Assembly: GCA_951812625.1 (NCBI GenBank) | Contig: CATOSP010000003.1 | Span: 681,335-745,334, forward strand | Reading direction: 5' to 3' | DNA from: an uncultured Dehalococcoidia bacterium | GTDB taxonomy: Bacteria; Chloroflexota; Dehalococcoidia; Lucifugimonadales; UBA3495 | Length of the DNA: 64,000 bases | Shown: positions 26,353-34,219 of the stretch, one piece after another | Position numbering within the stretch: the stretch's first letter is position 1 | How the letters are laid out: every line of letters begins with the position of its first letter | The notes under the pieces: generated by a model | What the model was told of the DNA's origin: nothing | Database searches by the model: none | Seen by the model: only the letters and a program-made list of their open reading frames with translations | Translations under genes and position numbers: made by a program

Positions 26353-28362
26353 TCAGGCCGGTCCTGGCCCGGTGGTCTGGGGCCGTGGACCTGGAACCGT
26401 GAGCAGTGATGGGGCCCTGACCGGAATCCTGGCGGGTTGCGGCCAGAGGGCGATGAGCGTTCCGGCGACCATCACCGGTCCGGCAACCCACATCCACCAG
26501 ATGAGAGGATTGACCAGAATCCGCACTCCGACGCTGCCGTCCGCCATATTCTCACTGGTGACCAGGTATAGGTCCTCCACCGGCGTCGAGTGGATGGCGG
26601 CGCGGGTCGAGGCCATGTTGAAGGACGGATAGAAATGTCGGCCCGGTTCCATCAAGTAGGCAAACTCCCCGTTCTTGTGGACCTCGAACCGGGACAGGTA
26701 CTCGGTCCGGTTGCCCTTGAACTCTTCGGTGGTGCCAAGATAACGGACTTCATAGTCGCGCACCGTCACGCTCTCCCCTGGCGCAAGCGCCACGTCCCGC
26801 TGGATGTTGAAGAAGGATGTGCCGACCACGCCGAGGGCTACCATGACCACGGCAAGGTGGACGATGTAGCCGCCGTAGCGGGGACGGTTGCCCCATACCA
26901 GGTGGACGAAGGCGGCAGCGTAGTTCTCCCCACGCGCTTTGGCAGTTGACCCGGCGCCCCTGGCCCAGTCCTGCAGGACGCCCGTGGTTACCATGGCGGC
27001 TAATGCGAACCCGGCCAGAGCGTAGGGTTTCCAGATGCCCACCGTCATCAGAACCACTATAACCGCAACAGCGGCAATGGACGGGACCAGCAACGAGCGC
27101 CGTACCGCAGCCCATGTGGCCTGACGCCAAGGCAGCAGTGGCCCCACGCCCATCAGGAAGATGAGGGCCAGGAATATGGGGCCGTTCATCTGGTCGTAGA
27201 AGGGCCGGGCCAGGGTGATTTCCTCGCCGATGAAGAGTTGGGACAGCAGCGGGTACACCGTGCCCCACAGGGTCACGAAGGCGATGGCCAGCAGCAGCAG
27301 GTTGTTGATCAGGAACGCCGCTTCCCGCGAGAGCATGGAGTCCAGGTCCCGGTCGCTCTTGAGCTTGTTGTAACGCCAGAAGAAGACGGCGAAGGGTACG
27401 ATCACACCCACGGCGAGGAACAGGAGGAATATCCAACCCAGGGTGGACTCGCCGAAGGAATGGACGGAAGGGACGGAGCCTCCCCGGTTCATGAACATAC
27501 CGTAGAGGGCGAGCCCGAAGGCAACGTTGATGAGCACGATGTTCCACATGCGGAACATACCTCGCCGCTTCTGCACCATGACCGAGTGGATGAAAGCGGT
27601 GAGGCCGAGCCAAGGCATCAGGGCCGCGTTTTCAACCGGGTCCCAGAACCAGTAGCCGCCCCATCCCAGGATGGTGTAGGCCCACCAGGAACCGAGGAGC
27701 AGGCCGCAGGCCAGCAGGGCCCAGGAGATGATCCCCCAGACCCGCGCCGCATCGAGCCACTGGTCGCTGGTCTTGCCGCCGACCAGGGACCCCAGAACGA
27801 AAGCGAGGGGGATTGACGCCGCGATAAGTCCGGCCATCAATGCCGGAGGATGGAAGAACATGCCGAAGTGGGTCAGCAGGGGGTTAATTCCCTCGCCGTC
27901 CAGTGGTATGAAGGGGAGCTTGTCGAAAGGGTTGGCCATGAACCCGATGACAGCCAGGAAGAAGGTCAGTACCACCATCAGGACGCCATTCGTGTAGGGA
28001 AGGGTCTCCTGTGTGGCCGCAGGGGCGCGCCAGACGGCGACCGCGGCCATTATGGACAACACGAAGGCTATGTACAGCAGGGAGCCTTCATTCCCTGCGT
28101 AGAACGCCACCCATGTGAAGTAGTCTTCCATTGCGATGTCGCTGTGGGCCGCGACGTAGGCGACCTCGAAGTCCCGGTTGATGAACAGGGTAACGAGGCT
28201 GAGGGTTGCAACGGTCAGGGCCAGTACGGTGAGGTGAGACGCCCTTTGCGCGCTGACCACGAGTTCCGAGGACCCTCTCATTTTGCCCAGCACTGAGCCG
28301 ACGGCCCCGTATGAGGCCAGGGCCAGGGCTATCCACACACACATGGCTCCCAGATCAGCCAT
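26353..28362 (-). CDS. ccmF: Cytochrome c heme lyase subunit CcmF
   Basis: A 669-residue polytopic membrane protein, the core of the System I heme lyase. The tryptophan-rich heme-binding motif WGGYWFWDPVEN occupies residues 234-245, and a conserved His lies in HPPALM (171). A C-terminal soluble region (about 525-610) faces outside, followed by a last helix. CcmF receives heme from CcmE and, with CcmH, attaches it to CxxCH cytochromes. Its start overlaps ccmH by 8 bp. CcmA, B, C and E are not in this window. Confidence 0.93.
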   Translation of the reverse strand: MADLGAMCVWIALALASYGAVGSVLGKMRGSSELVVSAQRASHLTVLALTVATLSLVTLFINRDFEVAYVAAHSDIAMEDYFTWVAFYAGNEGSLLYIAFVLSIMAAVAVWRAPAATQETLPYTNGVLMVVLTFFLAVIGFMANPFDKLPFIPLDGEGINPLLTHFGMFFHPPALMAGLIAASIPLAFVLGSLVGGKTSDQWLDAARVWGIISWALLACGLLLGSWWAYTILGWGGYWFWDPVENAALMPWLGLTAFIHSVMVQKRRGMFRMWNIVLINVAFGLALYGMFMNRGGSVPSVHSFGESTLGWIFLLFLAVGVIVPFAVFFWRYNKLKSDRDLDSMLSREAAFLINNLLLLAIAFVTLWGTVYPLLSQLFIGEEITLARPFYDQMNGPIFLALIFLMGVGPLLPWRQATWAAVRRSLLVPSIAAVAVIVVLMTVGIWKPYALAGFALAAMVTTGVLQDWARGAGSTAKARGENYAAAFVHLVWGNRPRYGGYIVHLAVVMVALGVVGTSFFNIQRDVALAPGESVTVRDYEVRYLGTTEEFKGNRTEYLSRFEVHKNGEFAYLMEPGRHFYPSFNMASTRAAIHSTPVEDLYLVTSENMADGSVGVRILVNPLIWWMWVAGPVMVAGTLIALWPQPARIPVRAPSLLTVPGPRPQTTGPGPA

Positions 28363-28945
28363 TGGGTTCCTCCGGTGGAGGAGAGCTTCCGGCTGCGGTC
28401 GCTGGGTCGTCGAAGGCCAAGCCTCGGTCTACTTCTTCCAAGTACGGCTGCAAATCCTCGTCTCCCTGTTCCTGAACGGTCTGTCTTGCAGCGGACGGGC
28501 GTTTCATTGAGCGGAGAATCACCAAGCCTGCGCCGGTACCCAGCAATACTGAACCTATGGGGAGCACCCAGGCCCAGATGTGGGCTCCAGTCTTGGGAGG
28601 TGCGGCCAGCACCTTTGGACCGTAGCGTTCCTCGAAGTAGTCCAGGACCTCCTGGCGGGTGTAGCCCTCAGCCAGCAGTTCCCGCACTTTCTGCTGCATC
28701 TGTCGGGCCAATTCCACCTGGGCCTGGTCGATGGACTCGGCGGGACAGACCGGGCACATGAGCATCCGGTCAATGCCCTGGGCCTCGTCCTCGTTGTAGG
28801 AACCGGTGGGAGGGCCACTGGATGGCAGGCTTCCATCCTGGGCGAAACCGGTCGACGGAAACGCGACCAAGGCGAGAAGCGTTACGGCAGCAAACGCGGT
28901 GGCCAAGGCTACCGGGAATATCGATGATCGGCGAGCATTCAGCAT
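28355..28945 (-). CDS. ccmH: Cytochrome c maturation protein CcmH
   Basis: A protein of about 196 residues. The signal peptide ends near AFPSTGFA. The redox motif is LMCPVCPAESI with Cys64 and Cys67, followed by the helical bundle RQMQQKVRELLAEGYTRQEVLDYF typical of CcmH. One membrane helix follows (WVLPIGSVLLGTGAGLVIL). It handles apocytochrome thiols at the heme lyase. I chose ATG 28945; a TTG at 28978 would extend it by 11 residues. The 160 bp to the upstream cytochrome gene contains only a weak TACAAT. Confidence 0.9.
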   Translation of the reverse strand: MLNARRSSIFPVALATAFAAVTLLALVAFPSTGFAQDGSLPSSGPPTGSYNEDEAQGIDRMLMCPVCPAESIDQAQVELARQMQQKVRELLAEGYTRQEVLDYFEERYGPKVLAAPPKTGAHIWAWVLPIGSVLLGTGAGLVILRSMKRPSAARQTVQEQGDEDLQPYLEEVDRGLAFDDPATAAGSSPPPEEPNG

Positions 28946-29105
28946 CCGGCCAAGCCGCCTGTCGCTTGCTCCGGGCAATCAAGACCCGGCGGGCGGGTGG
29001 AAGTCCTGGCCATTATTGTAACAGCATGGGACGGTTGGGGAGGGTTGAGGCCGTGGCCGTTCCAGGAAATAGACGTTGCGTTGGAAGCGCAGACCCGGCA
29101 ACGGG

Positions 29106-29720
29106 CTAACAGCCAGCGGGCCGTTGCCCTGACGTCGGCTGGAGACAGTCCATCACGTAGGCGGTCACCATGTCTATCTCGTCCGAGGTCAGGAGTTGTC
29201 CGAATGCCGGCATGACCGTCAACCCGGACATCATGAAGGGTTTCATGCCGGCCGCACCCAGGTCTATGACCGTGGTGGAGGTCAGGTCGGCCGTCACCGC
29301 TGGTTCGTAACCGTACTCGCTGGTCATCAGGTTCAGCACCGGGCCGTCACCCTTGCCCTCCGCTCCGTGGCACTGCAAGCAGTTGACGGTGTACAGGTGC
29401 TTGCCGGTGTTGAAAGACGTGGACTTGGGGGCCGGGACCCAGTCCACCGGCACCGCGCCCTCCACTCCCAGCAGCCTGGGGGGTTCTCCGGACTTGTAGG
29501 TCTGCTGGTAGTGCATCTCGTAGAAGATATCCAGGGGGTATGTCCCCTGCCCGCAGGCCATGGCGGCCAGCGCCACCAGGACAACCACCCCGAACAAGTA
29601 CAATTTACCCCAAGCCCTGACACGGGATGCCCGGCCAACTCGGCGTGTGGCCTCGACGAGGTCATGCGCCCGGGGATTGGATGTATCCATGTGAGACTGC
29701 GTCTTTAGAGGATTAGCCAT
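29106..29720 (-). CDS. actE: Monoheme cytochrome c lipoprotein, ActE-like subunit of alternative complex III
   Basis: A protein of about 204 residues. After a basic N-terminus, a signal helix ends in a lipobox at Cys56 (LAAMAC). One heme site CLQCH lies at 114-118, and a Met in the C-terminal TVMPAFGQLL loop is the likely distal ligand. It matches the ActE-type subunit that passes electrons from the complex to oxidase or soluble carriers. The long pre-lipobox N-terminus makes the start uncertain; ATG 29690 is an alternative. It follows actD by 43 bp. Confidence 0.82.
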   Translation of the reverse strand: MANPLKTQSHMDTSNPRAHDLVEATRRVGRASRVRAWGKLYLFGVVVLVALAAMACGQGTYPLDIFYEMHYQQTYKSGEPPRLLGVEGAVPVDWVPAPKSTSFNTGKHLYTVNCLQCHGAEGKGDGPVLNLMTSEYGYEPAVTADLTSTTVIDLGAAGMKPFMMSGLTVMPAFGQLLTSDEIDMVTAYVMDCLQPTSGQRPAGC

Positions 29721-29763
29721 TGCGTAGAAGCCTAAACTCCAGATCTGGGGCTTGGGCACCCCG

Positions 29764-30273
29764 CTATTGGTCCCTTACTATATCGACAGCGCCCGCCTGG
29801 GTGAGGATGTTGTACACCCGCTGAAGCTCGTCTTCTTCCACGTTTACCAGGACGCCGATATACCCCTCGGTAATCCGGGTATCGTAGAGACCCTGCTTGG
29901 TCTTGGGGAGCCGGGACTCGAATACGATCCCGATGATGGTGAATACGATGGCCGTCAGCATTGTGCTTTCGTAAGTCACCACTGCCATTGGGGGCAGAGA
30001 CATGATGGGCTTTCCGCCCTGGACCATCGGGTAGGCCATCTGGGTCATGGAGGTCATCAGGATGCCTATCGTCAGGCCGATCAACGCTCCCACCAGCGGG
30101 AAGACGTACAGCCGGTGGCGTTCTTCCCGCTCCCCGAACGCACCCTCAGGATATGGCGCATCGGTGAGGAAGTCATAATCTTCCTCGGGGATATTGGCCT
30201 CCTTGAGGGCGTCACCCGCTTCTGCGGCGTAATTTGCGTCCTCGAACAGTCCCAGTATCGGACGTACTGCCAT
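29764..30273 (-). CDS. actD: Alternative complex III subunit ActD (DUF3341)
   Basis: A protein of about 169 residues. A soluble N-terminal domain opens with ILGLFEDANYAAEAGDAL. Two membrane helices follow (FPLVGALIGLTIGILMTSM and STMLTAIVFTIIGIVF), then a C-terminal ferredoxin-like tail, the DUF3341/ActD layout. ActD is a structural subunit with no cofactor. The start at ATG 30273 follows GGAGACAGAGAG; an upstream frame from 30327 lacks this. Confidence 0.87.
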   Translation of the reverse strand: MAVRPILGLFEDANYAAEAGDALKEANIPEEDYDFLTDAPYPEGAFGEREERHRLYVFPLVGALIGLTIGILMTSMTQMAYPMVQGGKPIMSLPPMAVVTYESTMLTAIVFTIIGIVFESRLPKTKQGLYDTRITEGYIGVLVNVEEDELQRVYNILTQAGAVDIVRDQ

Positions 30274-30415
30274 TCTCTCTGTCTCCACTTGAGATGCGGA
30301 TCCCTGGACAGTGAGGCGGCTCCCCACGGCGTAGAGGATCCACGTTTCTGATAGTCATTTCCCGCGGTTGGCGCCTGGTGTGCGTGGGCATCAACCGCCA
30401 ACTGCCGACCGCTTG

Positions 30416-31807
30416 CTAGTCCTCTCTGAAGGTGGCCGGGACCGTCCTCCGGCCAATTTGTATCTCGGTCTTGAGTATATCCCCTTCCTTGACGTCGTAC
30501 AGAGGGATCAGCGGCAACACCCTGGCGAACAGGAGCATCAGCATCGATACCAGGGCGAAGGTTGCCGCGACGATGGTGATCTCCACGGCGCTGGGCGCGT
30601 ACGTGTACCAGGTGAAGGTGAACAACTGCTTCTCCGCCAAGGCGGGAATAATTATGAGGAAACGTTCCAGCCACATGCCTATGTTCACTGAAATACAGGC
30701 AATGGACATCAGCCAGAGATTGCGCCTCCAACTGGAGGCCAGCCACATGGCCACTGGCAGGAAGTAGGTCAGACCCACGAAGAAGATGAACCACAGGTTC
30801 CAGGGCGGCTGATTGATCTGGAAGTCGCGGAAGGCGATTTCGTCTGCTTCCCGTCCGTAGAACCCGAAGATTACTTCCATCACGAAGAAGTAGAACCACC
30901 CAGTTGCAACCACTATCAGCAGCCGGCCGAGGGCGTCGATGTGCTCGTGGCGGATGTAGTCCTGCCAGCCGTATATCCAGCGCAGGATGATCATCACGAA
31001 AGCCACCGCCGAAACGCCGGAGTGGACCGCGCCGACCACGAAGTAGGGGGCGAAAATGGTGGAGTGCCACGGTTTAACCGCGATGGCCATACCGAAGTCC
31101 CAGGACACTATGCTGTGAACAGAGACGAACACTGGCAGAATCAAGGCCGAAAGCAGCACGCCGGCGATGATCTGGAGCTTCCACTGCCTTGGGTTCCCCT
31201 GCCAGCCCATCGCCAGTACGGTGTATATCTTGTGGGGCAGCCCCGTGGTGCGGTCCCGCAGGACGGCCAGGTCAGGTATCAGCGCCACCAAGACGAACAG
31301 GATGCTGGACGTGAGGTAGGTGTAAACGGCGCTGGGATCCCACACCAGGGGGGACCTGATGTTGGGCCAGATTCCCCGCGCGAAGTCGTAGGGAATGAAT
31401 GGGATGGTGTAAATCCAGTAGACCAGCCGCCAAGGCCTCCCCGTGTGAATCAGGGGCATGAGCATTGCCGTCATCAGGGAGAAGACCGTCAGCACCTCGG
31501 CGGCGCGGGTGGCCGGTCTACGCCACTCCGCCTTGGACAGCCGCAGGATGGCGGACAGCATCACTCCCGCGTGGCTGATACCGATCCAGAACACGAAGTT
31601 GACAATGAAGAATCCCCACATCACGGGCCGGTTCAGGCCAGTGACGCCCATTCCCTGGTTGATCATCAGCCCCGCCGCCGCGAACCCGCCCATGACTATC
31701 AAGCCAAGGACGGCAACAGCACCCCAGAACCACCGGGGTGAATAAAGTATCGACCCCAGCAGGTCCCGGTTAATCTGTCTTGCGGGGAGAACCCTGCCTT
31801 CCTGCAT
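30416..31807 (-). CDS. actF: Alternative complex III NrfD-type membrane subunit ActF
   Basis: A 463-residue polytopic protein of the NrfD/PsrC family with about ten hydrophobic segments. Features include PVMWGFFIVNFVFWIGISHAG and the conserved SWDFGMAIAVKPWHSTIFAPYFVVGAVHSG-type helix region. The two NrfD subunits of alternative complex III form the quinol-oxidising membrane core. This second copy corresponds by order to ActF, but ActC and ActF are paralogs and I cannot separate them with certainty. It ends 142 bp before actD. Confidence 0.83.
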   Translation of the reverse strand: MQEGRVLPARQINRDLLGSILYSPRWFWGAVAVLGLIVMGGFAAAGLMINQGMGVTGLNRPVMWGFFIVNFVFWIGISHAGVMLSAILRLSKAEWRRPATRAAEVLTVFSLMTAMLMPLIHTGRPWRLVYWIYTIPFIPYDFARGIWPNIRSPLVWDPSAVYTYLTSSILFVLVALIPDLAVLRDRTTGLPHKIYTVLAMGWQGNPRQWKLQIIAGVLLSALILPVFVSVHSIVSWDFGMAIAVKPWHSTIFAPYFVVGAVHSGVSAVAFVMIILRWIYGWQDYIRHEHIDALGRLLIVVATGWFYFFVMEVIFGFYGREADEIAFRDFQINQPPWNLWFIFFVGLTYFLPVAMWLASSWRRNLWLMSIACISVNIGMWLERFLIIIPALAEKQLFTFTWYTYAPSAVEITIVAATFALVSMLMLLFARVLPLIPLYDVKEGDILKTEIQIGRRTVPATFRED

Positions 31808-31935
31808 CTAAGCTCCCTTGGGATTTGGACCCTCGGCGAGTGGAGCGGCCCACCGCCGGGTTGAGGCCCCACGTTTCTGGCCGTTCGCCATCAGTTGGAT
31901 TCTGGCCGACTGATTATACCGATTGTTCAACATGC

Positions 31936-33342
31936 TTATTCGGGTTTGGCCAGTACCAAGTATCGGCCACGGATGAAGGTGTCGACCTTCTGGTAAAGCA
32001 GACCTTCCTTGATTTCCCATAAGGATATGATCGGTATGATTCGGGTCGCCAGCAGGTAAATGAAAGCCGCGCCCCCGATTCCTCCGATAACTATCAGGAT
32101 GTCGCTCAGGCCCGGGTACACCGGCGGAGGCACCTCGGTGATGAACTCGCCGTATACGTTACCGGCGTTGAATGAGCCGACAAAGATCCTGATGTTGAAG
32201 AGAAATGCCCCGATCAGCGCAGAAGCCCCGGCGAGGGCCGGCCCCCAGTCGCTCTTGCGCACCGGGTTCCAGAGCAGCACCAAGAAGGGCATGACGAAGC
32301 TGAAGAAGAAGTTTCCCGCGAACACCCCTCCGTAGGACCCGAACAGCAGGTACTTCAGGACATTCTGTTCCAACTCCGTCCGACCGTACCAGTAGGTTAT
32401 CCCGAAGGAGAACATGTGGTAGCACCACAGCAGGCTGAAAGCCAGGAGGAGCTTGCTAGCCGACCAGAAGGGGGAGATGCCGATATATTCCTGGTATCCC
32501 CCGAACCGCCGCAGGATGAACATGATGATGAGGATAAGACCCAGCGCGGACTGGAACCCGCTCAGGCTGTATACCACCGGGAAGATGGCGTCCTTCCACC
32601 CCGGTATCATGCTCTGACCGTAATCGGAGCTGATGATGAAGTGTACGAAGATCAGCAGCATGAAGTACCAGGCCCCGAGCAGCGCCATTCCGGCCTTGTG
32701 GATGAGCCACTGCCGCTTGGTGCCTTTCCAGAACCCGGCCAACATCCCGTACAGGCTGCGGCGGAAGCCAGTGGCCTTTTCGTAAGCCTCAGCCATGTCC
32801 GGCACCGCCGAGAGCCACAGCAGGGCAAGTGCGTTGATGCCGACGAAGATGACGCCGAAGAGGTCCCACCAAAGCGGGCTTCCTATGGGCCCTTCAAACC
32901 AGATGCTCCGACGCAAGGCCAACTCGTGGTGACCCACGTCGGGGTTGTTGAGAGTGGGCAGTACAATCGCCAACGGAATAAAGAGCAGGATGTTGAAAAT
33001 ACCGAGTATCCCGAAAATCTCCGACACCCGCGACAGCGGACGGCGCCAGTGGCTCTTCGTGATCCGGAACGCCGCTGCCGCCAGCGGTCCCGTGCTGGTA
33101 ACCATGAACACAAAGGAGAACATGGCGGCATAGTAGCCCCAAGGAGTATGGTCATCGAACCCGTGCTGGGCCGCCTTCATCACGAATCCGATTATTCCCA
33201 GCACCAGCAGCACGCCCGTCAGCGCCATCGCCAAGGTAACCGGGCCGGGCCGGGTGAAGGTCTTCCGGGTTACGAACTCAGTGACTTCGGCGGACCGTGG
33301 GAAGACCCACATGTCGGAGGAATGGTGAGCGCTCTCAGCCAT
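31936..33342 (-). CDS. actC: Alternative complex III NrfD-type membrane subunit ActC
   Basis: A 468-residue NrfD-family membrane protein, paralogous to the next gene downstream. It has a soluble His-containing N-terminus, then about ten helices. Conserved regions include ISSDYGQSMIPGWKDAIFPVVYSLSGFQSA and the final ISLWEIKEGLLYQKVDTF. ActC binds the quinol substrate near the Fe-S subunit. Its start overlaps the end of the Fe-S gene by 8 bp, as expected of obligate partners. Confidence 0.85.
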   Translation of the reverse strand: MAESAHHSSDMWVFPRSAEVTEFVTRKTFTRPGPVTLAMALTGVLLVLGIIGFVMKAAQHGFDDHTPWGYYAAMFSFVFMVTSTGPLAAAAFRITKSHWRRPLSRVSEIFGILGIFNILLFIPLAIVLPTLNNPDVGHHELALRRSIWFEGPIGSPLWWDLFGVIFVGINALALLWLSAVPDMAEAYEKATGFRRSLYGMLAGFWKGTKRQWLIHKAGMALLGAWYFMLLIFVHFIISSDYGQSMIPGWKDAIFPVVYSLSGFQSALGLILIIMFILRRFGGYQEYIGISPFWSASKLLLAFSLLWCYHMFSFGITYWYGRTELEQNVLKYLLFGSYGGVFAGNFFFSFVMPFLVLLWNPVRKSDWGPALAGASALIGAFLFNIRIFVGSFNAGNVYGEFITEVPPPVYPGLSDILIVIGGIGGAAFIYLLATRIIPIISLWEIKEGLLYQKVDTFIRGRYLVLAKPE

Positions 33343-34117
33343 GACCGCCGCCGTTCTTCAAGGGATACTTGTCAACCTTCTTCAGGTATATCACGTTGGG
33401 CTTGGTGCCTACCTCCTCAATGAGCCGGTAGGCACGGGGGGCGCTTTCTCCCCCTTCATGGTCGTCGAGGGCCTTGAAGTAGCGGTTCACCGGCCCGGTG
33501 GTGTCGGACTGGTCCGCGAAAGTCAGCGCATTGGTCGGGCAGGCCGAAACGCAGGCAGGCAGGAAGTTTCGCTTCTTCATGGTCGGGTAGTCCAGAACAG
33601 CCCGTTCCTGCTGCTCAACTTTCAACTCGGCCCGGCGGATCCGCTGGATGCAGAAGGAACACTTCTCCATGATGCCACGGCTGCGAACCGTCACGTCGGA
33701 GTTTAGATGGTTCCGCATCCGTTCCGGCCACACCGGCTCCCAGTAGTTGAAGAACCGGACCTGGTAAGGGCAGTTGTTGGCGCAGTAGCGAGTGCCGACG
33801 CACCTGTTGTAGACCTGTACATTCAGGCCTTCGTCGTTGTGATAGGTGGCGTAGACCGGGCAGACCGGTTCGCAGGGGGCATTCTCGCAATGCTGGCACA
33901 TGATGGGTATGAAGCGAGCTTTCACATTTGGGAACTCTCCTTCCCAGTATCGCTCGACCCTGATCCACTCATAGGCCCGCCGCTGCAGGAAAAGATCCTT
34001 GGTATTGATCGGGATGTTGTTCTCCGACTGACAGGCGACCACGCAAGCCTGACACCCGGTACAGCGGTCCAGGTCTACCACCATCCCCCACTTATGATCG
34101 AACCGTTGATCTGCCAT
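33335..34117 (-). CDS. Alternative complex III iron-sulfur subunit (ActB Fe-S part, separate gene)
   Basis: A 260-residue ferredoxin-like protein with four cysteine clusters: CTGCQACVVAC (19-29), CQHCENAPCEPVC, CVGTRYCANNC and CSFCIQRIRRAELK with a closing CVSACPTNAL. This is the four-cluster DmsB/NrfC/PsrB pattern. It should carry electrons between the NrfD membrane subunit and the cytochromes. In many organisms this domain is fused to the molybdopterin-like part as one ActB protein; here it is a separate gene. Confidence 0.88.
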   Translation of the reverse strand: MADQRFDHKWGMVVDLDRCTGCQACVVACQSENNIPINTKDLFLQRRAYEWIRVERYWEGEFPNVKARFIPIMCQHCENAPCEPVCPVYATYHNDEGLNVQVYNRCVGTRYCANNCPYQVRFFNYWEPVWPERMRNHLNSDVTVRSRGIMEKCSFCIQRIRRAELKVEQQERAVLDYPTMKKRNFLPACVSACPTNALTFADQSDTTGPVNRYFKALDDHEGGESAPRAYRLIEEVGTKPNVIYLKKVDKYPLKNGGGHG

Positions 34118-34143
34118 TCCAGCCCTCAGCCCTTGCTCGTAAT

Positions 34144-34159
34144 TCCCGCGAAGGCGGGA
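34144..34159. repeat. REP-like short inverted repeat
   Basis: TCCCGC-GAAG-GCGGGA forms a six-base-pair stem with a four-base loop, in the gap between the Fe-S and ActB genes. It matches the type seen at 13667-13684 and suggests a family dispersed in this genome. Confidence 0.5.
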
Positions 34160-34219
34160 TCCAATGATTGTCTATGTCTCCGCCGTGCCGCCTCGGCTAC
34201 CGCGAACGGTGTCCGGCGG